Source of the DNA: DASUBN01 sp036263155
GTDB lineage: Bacteria > Pseudomonadota > Gammaproteobacteria > Natronospirales > REEB76
DNA length: 64,000 nt
Assembly: GCA_036263155.1 (NCBI GenBank)
Contig: DATAHN010000110.1
Coordinates: 11,905-75,904, forward strand
Direction: 5' to 3'
Part shown: positions 24,218 through 32,985 of the stretch, in pieces
How the letters are laid out: every line of letters starts with the position of its first letter
Numbering within the stretch: position 1 is the first letter of the stretch
Made by a program: the position numbers and the translations under genes
Notes under the pieces: model-generated
What the model was told of the DNA's origin: nothing
The model's database searches: none
The model's input: the letters and a program-made list of their open reading frames with translations, nothing else

Positions 24218-25777
24218 TTGGCGCGACTCCTGAAGCACAGCCTGGCTCTCCTCGGCACCGCCCTGTTCGCGGCGGCGGCACTCGCCGCCACCGACCCACA
24301 GCCGGCGCCCGCGGCGACGAGCGGCAGCGTGACCATCGGCGCGATGCCCCGCTCCAACGACTACAGCAGCCAGGCCGGGGGCTTCAACCTGCCGCAGATC
24401 GGTGAGGCCGGCGGCGACGTGATAACGCCGCAGCAGGAGTACGACATCGGCCTGCAGATCATGAGTCAGCTGCGCGATTCCGGTGCGATCCTGGACGATC
24501 CGCAGCTGCAGCAGTACATCCAGGACATCGGCAATCAGCTCGCGTCCCACAGCGACAACCCGCAGCTGCACTTCGCCTTCTACGTCATCGACGACGACAC
24601 CATCAACGCCACCACCCTGCCGGGCGGCTTCATCGTGGTGAACAGCGGCCTGCTGCTGCTCACCGATACCGAGGACGAGCTGGCGGGCGTGATCGCGCAC
24701 GAAGTGGGCCATGTCACCCAGCGTCACCTGGCGCGTCAGCTCGAGGACCAGAAGAACCATGCCCTGGTGAACCTCGCCACCATGCTGGCGGCGATCGTGG
24801 CGGTGACCCGCACCAGCGACCCGGACGTGGCGGTGGGCGCGCTCGCCAGCGCCCAGGCTTCGCTCATCCAGCACCAGATCAACTACACGCGCACCGACGA
24901 GGCCGAAGCGGATCGGGTCGGCATCGCGACCCTGGCGCGCGCCGGCTTCCAGCCGCAGGGCATGGTGGACTTCTTCGCGGTGATGCAGAAGAACTCCTCG
25001 CTCAACGGTTACGACCGCATCCCGGAGTTCCTGCTGGACCATCCGCTCGACCTCAACCGCATGAGCGAGGCGCAGAGCCGCGCCAGCCAGCTGCACGTGC
25101 CGCCGCGCCCCGCCAGCCGCAGCTTCGCGCTGATGCGCATGCGCCTGCTCGCGATGCAGAACAATGACGGCATCGAGCGCCAGCTCACCGAGTTCCAGGC
25201 GCGGGTGGACCAGGCCAAGGGCTGGGACCAGGTGGCGGCCCGCTACGGTCAGGCACTGGTGTTCCAGAAGGCCGGCCGCTACGCCGACGCGGTGAAGGCG
25301 ATGCGCGAGCTGGCGGCCGGCAACGACGACGTGGTGGCCTTCCGCATCGGTCTGGCGGACGCCGAGATCCATGCCGGCAGCGTGCAGGCCGGTATCGCCG
25401 CCTACACCGATGCCATGCGCCTGTTTCCGGACAGCGCGCCGCTGACCCTGAGCTACGCCAACGACCTGATCGACGCCGGCCAGCCGCAGCGCGCCATCAA
25501 CCTGTTGCTGCCCCTCAGCCTGGAGTCCCGCGGCGACCCGGAGGCGGTGCACCTCCTGGCCAAGGCTTATGACAAGAAGGGCAACAGCGCCGACTCCCAC
25601 TACTACATGTCCGAGTACTACCTGGCGAATGGCCTGCCGGCCGCGGCGGTGGACCAGCTGCGCATCGCGCTAGCCACCCCCGGCATAGACAGCGTGCAGA
25701 AGCAGCGCTACCGGGCGCGCCTGCACCGGGTCGAGGAAGAGGCGCGGGCCGAGCGTCAGGACGGCGGCCAGCCCTGA
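24218..25777 (+). CDS. bepA: Periplasmic M48 metalloprotease/chaperone BepA-like
   Basis: The 519-residue protein has a signal peptide (LALLGTALFAAAALA), an M48 zinc protease domain with HEVGH at residues 161-165 and the downstream glutamate in TDEAEADRVG. A C-terminal TPR region of about 200 residues follows. In E. coli BepA monitors LptD and BAM assembly in the periplasm. The start is a TTG at 24218, since no ATG or GTG precedes the signal peptide. Size and domain order match the family. Confidence 0.92.
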   Translation: MARLLKHSLALLGTALFAAAALAATDPQPAPAATSGSVTIGAMPRSNDYSSQAGGFNLPQIGEAGGDVITPQQEYDIGLQIMSQLRDSGAILDDPQLQQYIQDIGNQLASHSDNPQLHFAFYVIDDDTINATTLPGGFIVVNSGLLLLTDTEDELAGVIAHEVGHVTQRHLARQLEDQKNHALVNLATMLAAIVAVTRTSDPDVAVGALASAQASLIQHQINYTRTDEAEADRVGIATLARAGFQPQGMVDFFAVMQKNSSLNGYDRIPEFLLDHPLDLNRMSEAQSRASQLHVPPRPASRSFALMRMRLLAMQNNDGIERQLTEFQARVDQAKGWDQVAARYGQALVFQKAGRYADAVKAMRELAAGNDDVVAFRIGLADAEIHAGSVQAGIAAYTDAMRLFPDSAPLTLSYANDLIDAGQPQRAINLLLPLSLESRGDPEAVHLLAKAYDKKGNSADSHYYMSEYYLANGLPAAAVDQLRIALATPGIDSVQKQRYRARLHRVEEEARAERQDGGQP

Positions 25778-25787
25778 AGCGCCGCAC

Positions 25788-25817
25788 TTGGGGGTCGCGC
25801 AGGCGGCCTGATAAAAT
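25788..25817 (+). promoter_or_regulatory. Candidate promoter of mlaA
   Basis: TTGGGG (25788-25793) and TAAAAT (25812-25817) are separated by 18 bases, just upstream of mlaA. The -35 is the same as that of ppsA. Confidence 0.45.
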
Positions 25818-25844
25818 CGGCGCCGTGACATCCAAGGAATGCCC

Positions 25845-26744
25845 ATGTCCGGCCCGGCGCGACTCCCGCTGAAATCCCCACTCCCCGTCCTTGCACTCAT
25901 CGCCTCCGCCCTGCTGGCCGGCTGTGCCGGCGCGCCGCCGGAACGGGTGACCCAGACCCAGGACCCCTGGGAGGGCTTCAACCGCAAGATCTACGCCTTC
26001 AACGACGCGCTCGACAAGAACGTGGCGCGGCCGGTGGCGCGCACCTACGTGCGCGCGGTGCCCGGCCCCACCCGCAGCGGCGTGCACAACGTGGTCAGCA
26101 ACCTGGTGGAGCCCGTCACCGTGGTCAACGACGCGCTGCAGGGCAAGTTCAAGCAGACACTGCAGGACCTGGGCCGCTTCGTGATCAACAGCACCGTCGG
26201 CATCCTGGGCTGGTTCGACGTGGCCAAGCACGTGGGCCTGGGCCACCACGACGAGGACTTCGGCCAGACCCTCGCCACCTGGGGCGTATCCTCCGGGCCC
26301 TACCTGGTGCTGCCGGTGATCGGGCCCAGCACCGTGCGCGACGCCGGTGGCCGCGTGGCGGACATCTATACCGATCCGCCGCGCCATGACCTCAAGCCGC
26401 GCTGGCGCAACGCCGAGCTCGTGGTGTATGGCATCGACACCCGCGTGGGGCTGATGGAGACCAACGAGACTCTGGACAATTCCTACGACCCCTACGCCTT
26501 CATGCGCGACGCCTACCTGCAGAACCGCCGCTTCAAGATCTACGATGGAGAGCCGCCGCCGGACGACTCCATATACGACCTGCCGGAAGACGAACTCGGC
26601 GAACCGCCGGCAGGCGAGAGCCCGGCTCCCGCGGCTGGCTCAAGCGCTCCCGCTGCCGGCACTGCGGCCGCTCCCAGCGCCGCCACCGCGCCCGGCGCGA
26701 CCAGCGCCCCCGCTCCGGCCACTGCGCCGCCTCCCGTGAGCTGA
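25845..26744 (+). CDS. mlaA: Outer membrane lipoprotein MlaA (VacJ)
   Basis: About 299 residues. The signal ends at a lipobox LLAGC. The mature domain opens with DPWEGFNRKIYAFNDALDKN and contains FGQTLATWGVSSGPYLVLP, both diagnostic of MlaA/VacJ, which removes phospholipids from the outer leaflet of the outer membrane. The C-terminal 50 residues are an Ala/Pro tail. The start at 25845 has AAGGA six bases upstream; an ATG at 25839 would add two residues. It faces the mlaFEDCB operon, with which it should work. Confidence 0.96.
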   Translation: MSGPARLPLKSPLPVLALIASALLAGCAGAPPERVTQTQDPWEGFNRKIYAFNDALDKNVARPVARTYVRAVPGPTRSGVHNVVSNLVEPVTVVNDALQGKFKQTLQDLGRFVINSTVGILGWFDVAKHVGLGHHDEDFGQTLATWGVSSGPYLVLPVIGPSTVRDAGGRVADIYTDPPRHDLKPRWRNAELVVYGIDTRVGLMETNETLDNSYDPYAFMRDAYLQNRRFKIYDGEPPPDDSIYDLPEDELGEPPAGESPAPAAGSSAPAAGTAAAPSAATAPGATSAPAPATAPPPVS

Positions 26745-26807
26745 ACCTGGAAGACGCCTAAAAAGCGGCGGCACCCTATCGAGCTGAAAAGGCTCGCCGC
26801 AAAGAAG

Positions 26808-26833
26808 AAACGGCGGGCTTCTGCCCGCCGTTT
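26808..26833. terminator. Bidirectional terminator between mlaA and mlaB
   Basis: An 11-bp perfect stem AAACGGCGGGC/GCCCGCCGTTT with loop TTCT lies between two convergent stops. Confidence 0.8.
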
Positions 26834-26860
26834 CGTATCTTGCCTTTCTTATCCGGCGCG

Positions 26861-27160
26861 TCACTTCATGGGCAGGATCTTGTCCACTTCACTGATCTTC
26901 GCCAGCGCCAGCACCTGCTCCGGCACGTGCCGGAAGCTGAGCTTGCGCTTCTCGCGCCGCGCGCGGGCCGCCCACTCCACCAGCAGCGCGAGCCCGGCAC
27001 TGTCGGTGCTCTCGACCCCGGCGAGGTCGAGTTCGAGCTTGGGATGCTCGGCGAACAACGCCTCGCTCTCCTCGAGCGCCCGGGTCGCGGTGTCGAAGCC
27101 GAGCCGACCCTTGAGGCGGAACTTGCCCGCGCCGGCCGGCTCGAACGTGAGCGCGGACAT
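26861..27160 (-). CDS. mlaB: STAS domain protein MlaB
   Basis: The 99-residue STAS-fold protein begins MSALTFEPAG and has the central DLAGVESTDSAGLALLVEW loop of MlaB, the cytoplasmic partner that stabilises the MlaFE transporter. Its ATG overlaps the mlaC stop (TGATG), which fixes the start. It is the last gene of mlaFEDCB. Confidence 0.94.
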   Translation of the reverse strand: MSALTFEPAGAGKFRLKGRLGFDTATRALEESEALFAEHPKLELDLAGVESTDSAGLALLVEWAARARREKRKLSFRHVPEQVLALAKISEVDKILPMK

Positions 27161-27804
27161 CAGGTCTTGCCCGCCGGCGCCTGCACGATGCCCTTGTCGG
27201 CATCGCTGTTCAGGCGCTTGATGAGCGCATCCAGGCCGTTCTTCTGGATCTCCGGCCCGAACTGGTTGCGGTAGTTGAGCACGTAGGAGATGCCTTCGAT
27301 CACCACGTCGAAGGCCTTCCAATCGCCGTTCTCGTTCTGCAGCCAGTAGTCCACCTGCACCGGCGGCGCGCCCTCGCGCATCACCTTGGTCTTCACATAG
27401 GCGCGGCTGGAGTCGCTGCCGGCCCTGAAGGGTTCCACCTGGACGTTGCGCTCCGAGTAGTTGCCCTTGAGCAGCGCGTCGGAATAGCCGTGGACCAGGT
27501 AGCGGTAGAAGGCATCCTGGAACGCCTTCTTCTGCGCATCGTTGGCGCTGCGGCCGTACTGGCCCAGCACCAGCAGCGAGGCCCGCTGGAAATCGAAATG
27601 CGGGAGCAGGATCTTGCCGACCTGGTCGTAGAGTTCCTGCGGGTTCTTCTCCAGCTCCGCCTTCTTGCTGTTGACCATGTCGAACATGGCCTTGGCGGTC
27701 TGCTGCACCACCTGGTCGGGTGCGGTGGAGGGAGCGGGAGAATCGGCGAGGGCCGCGAAGCTCGCGAATGAAATCACGGCGGCGAGGAGGATTTTAGTAC
27801 GCAT
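27160..27804 (-). CDS. mlaC: Periplasmic phospholipid-binding protein MlaC
   Basis: The 214-residue protein has a signal peptide (ending SFAALADS) and the Tol-Tol-Ttg2 domain pattern, including YVKTKVM and VDYWLQNENGDWKAFDVVIE. It shuttles phospholipids between the MlaA complex and MlaD. Length is standard; overlaps mlaB and sits one base after mlaD. Confidence 0.96.
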   Translation of the reverse strand: MRTKILLAAVISFASFAALADSPAPSTAPDQVVQQTAKAMFDMVNSKKAELEKNPQELYDQVGKILLPHFDFQRASLLVLGQYGRSANDAQKKAFQDAFYRYLVHGYSDALLKGNYSERNVQVEPFRAGSDSSRAYVKTKVMREGAPPVQVDYWLQNENGDWKAFDVVIEGISYVLNYRNQFGPEIQKNGLDALIKRLNSDADKGIVQAPAGKT

Positions 27805-27805
27805 G

Positions 27806-28276
27806 TTACTTGCTACCTGGTGCTGTGGCCTTGGAGAAGAATTGTCCGATGAGTTTCTCGAGCACCAGCGCGGACTGGGTGTACTGGATGGTGCTGCCTT
27901 CCTTGAGGAAGTCCGTGGAGCCGCCCGGATCGATGCCGATGTACTGCTCGCCGAGGAGGCCCGAGGTGAGGATGCTGGCGGTGGAGTCGTCGGGCACCTC
28001 GTTGTAGTGGCCGTCGATCTGCAGGGTCACCACCGCGCTGAAGCTCTTGGGATCGAGCTTGATGCTGCTGACGCGGCCGATGGCCACGCCGGCCATGGTG
28101 ACCTGGGCATGGGGCTTCAGGCCGCCGATGTTGTTGAACTCGGCGGTGACCACGTAGCCCTTGGCGTTGCCGTAGGAGCCGATGTTGGTGGCGCTGGTCG
28201 CGATCACGTAGAGCGCCACGAAGCCCAGGATGATGAAGGCTCCAGTGACGATCTCGATGGTGCGGGTCTGCTTCAT
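27806..28276 (-). CDS. mlaD: MlaD, MCE domain protein of the lipid transporter
   Basis: The 156-residue protein has one N-terminal membrane helix (VTGAFIILGFVALYVIA) and a single MCE domain (YVVTAEFNNIGGLKPHAQVT, VAIGRVSSIKLDP). It hexamerises in the inner membrane as the lipid-conducting ring. The C-terminal hydrophobic helix LVLEKLIGQFFSK is present. Confidence 0.96.
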   Translation of the reverse strand: MKQTRTIEIVTGAFIILGFVALYVIATSATNIGSYGNAKGYVVTAEFNNIGGLKPHAQVTMAGVAIGRVSSIKLDPKSFSAVVTLQIDGHYNEVPDDSTASILTSGLLGEQYIGIDPGGSTDFLKEGSTIQYTQSALVLEKLIGQFFSKATAPGSK

Positions 28277-28287
28277 GGGGTGGCCCT

Positions 28288-29058
28288 TCAGTACATGAAT
28301 GCGGTTAGGAGGTAGTCGACGGCCAGCACCGCCAACGCGGTGTTGACCACGGTGCGAGTGGTGGCGCGGCTCACGCCCTCGGCGGTGGGCTGCGCGTAGT
28401 AGCCTTCGAACACCGCGATCAGGGTCGCGACCGCGCCGAACACCAGGCTCTTGATGATGCCGCTGCGGAAGTCTTCCTTGAAATCGACGTGGGCGTGGAT
28501 CTGGGACCAGAACGAGCCCTTGTCGATGTGCATCAGCACCACGCCGACCAGGTAACCGCCCAGGAGGCCCACGGCGTTGAAGATGCCCACCAAGAGCGGC
28601 ATGGAGATCACGCCGCCGAGGAAGCGCGGCACGACGATACGGCGCACCGGGTCCACGGCCATCATCTCCATGCCGGCGAGCTGCTCGGTGGCGCGCATCA
28701 GGCCGATCTCGGAGGTGAGCGCGGTGCCGGCGCGGCCAGCGAAGAGCAAGGCCGTGATCACGGGTCCCAGCTCGCGCAAGAGGCCGAGCGCGACCAGGGT
28801 ACCGACCATGCTGGTGGAGGCGAACTTGTTGAGCGTGTTGAAGCCCTGGAGACCTAAAACCATGCCTACGAACAGCCCCGAGACCATGATCAGCACCAGC
28901 GACATGGCGCCGATGGTGAAGACCTGCTGGAAGATGAGCCCGGGCCGGCGCAGCGCATGGGGCGTGTAGCGCAAGAGGTGCAGCAGGAACAGGCCGGAGG
29001 CGCCCAGCATCTCCAGGAAGTCCAGCAGGATGTAGTAAGGCTCGCGCAAGAACTTCAT
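28288..29058 (-). CDS. mlaE: Lipid ABC transporter permease MlaE
   Basis: The 256-residue permease has five or six membrane segments and the family motifs VSGLFVGMVLGLQG and ELGPVITALLFAGRAGTALT. The ATG overlaps the mlaF stop. It pairs with MlaF and MlaD to move phospholipid across the inner membrane. Confidence 0.97.
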   Translation of the reverse strand: MKFLREPYYILLDFLEMLGASGLFLLHLLRYTPHALRRPGLIFQQVFTIGAMSLVLIMVSGLFVGMVLGLQGFNTLNKFASTSMVGTLVALGLLRELGPVITALLFAGRAGTALTSEIGLMRATEQLAGMEMMAVDPVRRIVVPRFLGGVISMPLLVGIFNAVGLLGGYLVGVVLMHIDKGSFWSQIHAHVDFKEDFRSGIIKSLVFGAVATLIAVFEGYYAQPTAEGVSRATTRTVVNTALAVLAVDYLLTAFMY

Positions 29059-29876
29059 TCCGTCTCCTCTCCCAGGAGCTGGGCCGCCAGGTCCGGCGCC
29101 GGGTAGTGGAACGGCACCGGGCCGTCGGACAGGCCCTTCATGAACTGCCGCACCCAGGCGGACTTGTTCTGCTCCAGCTCCTCCGGCGTGCCATAGGCGA
29201 CGACCTTCCCCTCGGAGATGAGGTAGCTGTGGTCGGACACGGAGGACACCTCCTCCACGTCGTGCGACACGATGATGCTGGTGAGGCCGAGGCTGTCGTT
29301 GAGCTCGCGGATGAGCCGCACGATCACGCCCATGGAGATGGGGTCGAGGCCGGTGAAGGGTTCGTCGTAGAAGATGATCTTGGGGTCGAGCGCGATGGCG
29401 CGCGCCAGCGCCACCCGCCGCGCCATGCCGCCGGAGAGCTCCGTGGGCATGAGCTCGGCCGCGCCGCGCAGGCCCACGGCCTGCAGCTTCATGAGCGCGA
29501 TGTGGCGGACCAGGCTCTCGGGCAGGTCGGTGTGCTCCCGGATGGGGAACACCACGTTCTCGTACACGCTGTAGTCGGTGAACAGGGCCCCGTTCTGGAA
29601 CAGGAAGCCCATGCGCTTGCGCAGCTCGAACAGGCCGTCGATGTCGAGCTTGAGGAGGTTCTTGCCGTCCACGTGTACGTGGCCGCGATCCGGCAGCACC
29701 TGACCGGTCATGATGCGCAACAGCGTGGTCTTGCCGGTGCCGGAAGGGCCCATGATGGCGGTGATCTTGCCCCGCTCGATGCTGACATCGAGGTTGTCGA
29801 AGATCATCTTCTCCCCGCGCCGGTACTTGAGCCCGCGGATGTCGATGATGGGGTCGCTGTGCTTGTGCTCTGCCAT
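29055..29876 (-). CDS. mlaF: Lipid ABC transporter ATPase MlaF
   Basis: The 273-residue ATPase has Walker A GPSGTGKT at 43-50, signature LSGGMARR, Walker B IIFYDEPFTGLD and the switch histidine in IIVSHD. It is the first gene of mlaFEDCB. The C-terminal 20 residues (ALPFHYP-type end) are longer than the E. coli protein. Confidence 0.97.
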   Translation of the reverse strand: MAEHKHSDPIIDIRGLKYRRGEKMIFDNLDVSIERGKITAIMGPSGTGKTTLLRIMTGQVLPDRGHVHVDGKNLLKLDIDGLFELRKRMGFLFQNGALFTDYSVYENVVFPIREHTDLPESLVRHIALMKLQAVGLRGAAELMPTELSGGMARRVALARAIALDPKIIFYDEPFTGLDPISMGVIVRLIRELNDSLGLTSIIVSHDVEEVSSVSDHSYLISEGKVVAYGTPEELEQNKSAWVRQFMKGLSDGPVPFHYPAPDLAAQLLGEETE

Positions 29877-29936
29877 GCTGCCGCCGGCCTTCCTTCTTGT
29901 TCTGTCCGGACCCAGATGTTTTGGACTGGACGGTCT

Positions 29937-29966
29937 AGTCTATTTATGTCGGAGCCGCCCCGTCAA
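29937..29966 (-). promoter_or_regulatory. Candidate promoter of mlaFEDCB
   Basis: On the minus strand TTGACG (29961-29966) is followed after 14-18 bases by the AT-rich stretch CATAAATAGA, about 65 bases before mlaF. The rest of the gap 29967-30080 holds an imperfect hairpin (GCAGCCG/CGGCTGC) that may end the aldolase transcript. Confidence 0.4.
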
Positions 29967-30080
29967 ATCTTACGGCCAGATCCGGAAACGAGAGGCGTCG
30001 TTTGTATAACGCAGCCGCCGCCCAGGGGGACGACGGCTGCGGATGACCTTACTTGTGGCCTAAAACGGCCTGTATCAGGC

Positions 30081-31100
30081 TCAGGCCGCCTTCTCCACCT
30101 GGGCGCTATAGGTCGCCGCGCAGGCAGCGCTGTTGCACTTGGCGCGGTGGTGGAAGGCCTTCTGCCCTGCCGCCACGTTGGCTTCCTTGCCGCCCCAGGC
30201 CTTGAGCGCAGCCTCCTGGAGGGCGCGGCCGTAGGAGAAGCTGAGCTTCCAGGGCATGGGACCCAGGGCGTTCATAGCGTGCAGGTGCTCGGTGGCCACC
30301 ACGTCGCTCTGGCCGCCGGACAGGAACACGATGCCCGGCACCGCGGCCGGCACATAACGCTTCAGGACCTTCACGGTCTCCCTGGCCACTTCCTCCACGG
30401 AAGCCTGCTTCGCGCACTTCTTGCCGGAGATGACCATGTTGGGCTTGAGCAGCATGCCTTCCAGGGCCACGCGGTGGTTGGCCAGCTCCTCGAACACCAC
30501 CTTGAGGGTGCGGGAGGTGACCTCGAAGCAGCGGGCGATGTCGTGGTCGCCGTCCATCAGGGCTTCCGGCTCCACGATCGGCACGATGTTCTCCACCTGG
30601 CACAGGGCCGCGTAGCGGGCCAGGGCCTGGGCGTTGGCGCGGATGCAGTAGTCCGTAGGGATGCCGGGGGCGATGTCGATCACCGCGCGCCACTTGGCGA
30701 AGCGGGCGCCCAGCTTGTGGTACTCCTGCAGGCGCTCACGCAGGCCGTCCAGGCCCTCGGTGATCTTCTCCTGGGGGCTGCCGGGCAGTTCCTTCACGCC
30801 CTTGTCCACCTTGATGCCGGGGATGACGCCGTGCTGCGCCTGCCCGTCAGCGAAGGACGTGCCGTCCTTGTGCTTCTGGCGGATGGTCTCGTCGTACATG
30901 ATCACGCCGCTGATGAACTTCGCGGCGCCCGGAGTGCTGAACAGCATGTCCCGGTAGGCGCGGCGGTGCTCCTCGGTGTTCTCGACACCGATGGACTTGA
31001 AGCGCTTCTCGATGGTGCTGGTGCTCTCGTCGGCGGCGAGGATGCCGCGATGGTCCGCCACCAGCTTCTCGGCGATGTTATGCAGTTCGTTCAGGTTCAT
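30081..31100 (-). CDS. fba: Class I fructose-bisphosphate aldolase
   Basis: The 339-residue enzyme is the Schiff-base, metal-independent type resembling the eukaryotic enzyme. Motifs are GILAADESTSTIEKRF near the N-terminus, the Schiff-base lysine in EGMLLKPNMVISGKK and the phosphate-binding FLSGGQSDV. It interconverts fructose 1,6-bisphosphate with two triose phosphates. Most gammaproteobacteria rely on class II enzymes, but Xanthomonadales and relatives carry this type. With ppsA and pgm it forms part of the sugar and gluconeogenic metabolism in this window. Confidence 0.97.
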   Translation of the reverse strand: MNLNELHNIAEKLVADHRGILAADESTSTIEKRFKSIGVENTEEHRRAYRDMLFSTPGAAKFISGVIMYDETIRQKHKDGTSFADGQAQHGVIPGIKVDKGVKELPGSPQEKITEGLDGLRERLQEYHKLGARFAKWRAVIDIAPGIPTDYCIRANAQALARYAALCQVENIVPIVEPEALMDGDHDIARCFEVTSRTLKVVFEELANHRVALEGMLLKPNMVISGKKCAKQASVEEVARETVKVLKRYVPAAVPGIVFLSGGQSDVVATEHLHAMNALGPMPWKLSFSYGRALQEAALKAWGGKEANVAAGQKAFHHRAKCNSAACAATYSAQVEKAA

Positions 31101-31208
31101 GGGGACTCAAGGCCTCTTCATGGGAATGGGGACGGGGCCGCCCGGGACGTCGCCGGATGCGGTAAAAACCCCGAAAAAGAGGCGTATTTTAGCAGAAGGC
31201 GGGGATGG

Positions 31209-31284
31209 TGGTGGGCCGTGACAGATTCGAACTGTCGACCAACTGGTTAAAAGCCAGCTGCTCTACCGACTGAGCTAACGGCCC
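31209..31284 (-). tRNA. tRNA-Lys(TTT)
   Basis: The minus strand folds as a 76-base cloverleaf. Acceptor arms are GGGCCGT/ACGGCCC, the discriminator is A and CCA is encoded. The D-arm is GCTCAGTCGGTAGAGC, anticodon stem-loop CTGGCTTTTAACCAG with anticodon TTT, and T-arm ACAGTTCGAATCTGT. Confidence 0.97.
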
Positions 31285-31346
31285 TCTTAACACTATGGGC
31301 TTAGCCATCCTTGGCGTCAGGATGGGCTTCTTTAAAGGCTCCCAGT

Positions 31347-31405
31347 GCGGACATCCTGTCCGCCCGCCAGCCGCTTCGCGGCTGGCCCGACTGAGCTGAC
31401 GGCCC
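31347..31405. repeat. Two hairpins joined to a partial tRNA-Lys copy
   Basis: GCGGACA-TCC-TGTCCGC (31347-31363) and GCCAGCCGC-TTC-GCGGCTGGC (31366-31386) are perfect hairpins. They run straight into 31387-31405, which matches the first 19 bases of tRNA-Lys with one mismatch, in the same orientation and 121 bases upstream of it. The remainder of the gap from 31285 to 31460 has no gene. Confidence 0.6.
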
Positions 31406-31460
31406 GGAGCCATGGTGCGCGGAGGTATAAACCCGCGCATTTTACTGTAAAACTGCCGCC

Positions 31461-32129
31461 CTAGCGGTAGGCAGTGGGGTCTTTAAGTCCCGCGTCGAGG
31501 AATCCCTGGCGGCGCAGACGGCAGCTGTCGCAGACACCGCAGGCGTGGCCCTGGGCGTCCGCGGTGTAACAGGACACGGTGAGGCCATAGTCCACGCCGA
31601 GGTCGGTGCCGAGCTTCACGATCTGGGCCTTGGTGAGCTTCACCAGCGGAGCGTGGATCTTCGGCCCCCTGCCCTCCACGCCCGCCTTGGTGCCGAGATC
31701 GGCCACCTGCTGGAAGGCCTGTATGAACTCGGGCCGGCAATCGGGGTAACCCGAATAATCCACCGCGTTCACGCCGATGAAGATGTCTCCCGCCTCCAGC
31801 ACCTCGGCCCAGCCGAGGGCCACCGCCAGGAACACGGTGTTGCGCGCCGGCACATAGGTGGCCGGGATGCCTTCGCTGGGATGGTCCGGTACCGGGATGG
31901 AGATGTCCGTGAGGGCCGAGCCCCCGATGGCCGAGAGGTCCAACGCCACGGTCTTGTGCTCCATGGCGCCCTGCAGCTTCGCCACTTTCGCGGCGGCATC
32001 GAGCTCGGCCCGGTGACGCTGACCGTAGGCGAAGCTGAGCGCGTGACAGGTGTAGCCGTCCCGCCGCGCGATCGCGAGGGTGGTGGCGGAGTCGAGCCCG
32101 CCGGAGAGCAATACGACAGCTTTCTTCAT
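31461..32129 (-). CDS. queC: 7-cyano-7-deazaguanine synthase QueC
   Basis: The 222-residue enzyme converts 7-carboxy-7-deazaguanine to preQ0 in queuosine biosynthesis. The PP-loop ATP motif LLSGGLDSATT is at the N-terminus, and the zinc cysteines are in SCYTADAQGHACGVCDSC near the end. It is encoded downstream of queE but separated from it by an inverted-repeat element. Confidence 0.97.
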   Translation of the reverse strand: MKKAVVLLSGGLDSATTLAIARRDGYTCHALSFAYGQRHRAELDAAAKVAKLQGAMEHKTVALDLSAIGGSALTDISIPVPDHPSEGIPATYVPARNTVFLAVALGWAEVLEAGDIFIGVNAVDYSGYPDCRPEFIQAFQQVADLGTKAGVEGRGPKIHAPLVKLTKAQIVKLGTDLGVDYGLTVSCYTADAQGHACGVCDSCRLRRQGFLDAGLKDPTAYR

Positions 32130-32160
32130 ATGAGCACTATGCCATCTAAGTAAACACTAG

Positions 32161-32290
32161 TCTGAAAGCCAGAGATTTTGGCCTCTGGCTAGGCGCGCGA
32201 GGCGAGCAGGAGGGAGTGCACTTTTATGTGCATGACCGACTGCGAGACCGAAGCGCAACGCCGCCAGAGGACAAAAGATCGGCTTTCAGT
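32161..32290. repeat. 130-bp element with imperfect 28-29 bp terminal inverted repeats
   Basis: The left end 32161-32189, reverse-complemented, aligns with the right end 32263-32290 at 24 of 29 positions (shared blocks GCCAGAGG, CAAAA and GGCTTTCAG). Inside, the left arm also makes its own hairpin (AGCCAGAG/CTCTGGCT). The right end covers the stop codon of queE. No coding frame of note lies within. This could be a small non-autonomous mobile element, a REP-type doublet or a long RNA hairpin ending queE mRNA. Confidence 0.6.
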
Positions 32291-32981
32291 GGCCCGGCAC
32301 GTTTCCCCAGAGATATTTGTGTAGCTGCACTTGCAGGCGCACCGGTAGCTTGTCCGCCAGTATCCACTCCGCCAGATCCTTCGGGTGCACCTGCTCATGG
32401 CTCGGTGAGAACAGCACCTGGCAGCGCTCCGCGAGCTTGTGCTCTGCGGTGAGTGCGCGCGCCCACTCGTAGTCGGCCCGGTCGCAGATCACGAACTTCA
32501 CCTGGTCGGTGCCGCGCAGGACCGGGATGTTCTCCAGGAGGTTGCGGTCTACCTCGCCGGAGCCCGGCGTCTTGAGGTCCATGACCCGCGCGACCCTGGG
32601 GTCCAGGCCGGCGATGGGCAGCGCGCCGCTGGTCTCGAGGGAGACGGCATAGCCTGCATCGCACAGGCGCGTGAGCAGTGCAGCGCAGTTCTTCTGCGCC
32701 AGCGGCTCGCCGCCGGTGACGGTGACGTGACGAGCGCCGTGCTTGCCGACTTCCGCCAGCACTTCGTCCATGCTCCACCACTCGCCGCCGTGGAAGGCGT
32801 AAGCGGTGTCGCAATAGCCGCAGCGCAGCGGGCAGCCGGTGAGGCGCACGAACACGGTGGGCCAGCCCACGCTGTCCGCCTCGCCCTGGATGGAATGGAA
32901 TATCTCGGTGATCCTGAGGCGCTCGGCGGCCGGCAGGTCATCCCGCCGCGCCGCGCGGCCGGGTTGCCGTACCGCGTTCAC
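32286..32981 (-). CDS. queE: 7-carboxy-7-deazaguanine synthase QueE
   Basis: The radical SAM enzyme of about 231 residues has the cluster motif CPLRCGYC in the form CxxxCxxC, the N-terminal RITEIFHSIQGEADSVGWPT and the VTGGEPLAQ strand. It makes the deazaguanine ring from 6-carboxytetrahydropterin. GTG at 32981 is the best start, four bases after the cpoB stop. An ATG further upstream lies inside cpoB. It ends within the right arm of the inverted-repeat element. Confidence 0.95.
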   Translation of the reverse strand: MNAVRQPGRAARRDDLPAAERLRITEIFHSIQGEADSVGWPTVFVRLTGCPLRCGYCDTAYAFHGGEWWSMDEVLAEVGKHGARHVTVTGGEPLAQKNCAALLTRLCDAGYAVSLETSGALPIAGLDPRVARVMDLKTPGSGEVDRNLLENIPVLRGTDQVKFVICDRADYEWARALTAEHKLAERCQVLFSPSHEQVHPKDLAEWILADKLPVRLQVQLHKYLWGNVPGH

Positions 32982-32985
32982 GTTC

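Noticed and set aside
32130..32160. preQ1 riboswitch before queC
   Set aside because: The short leader lacks the conserved aptamer core and an A-rich tail.
32189..32398. A small minus frame inside the queE-queC inverted-repeat region
   Set aside because: It overlaps queE out of frame and runs through a palindromic element; no ribosome site or family.
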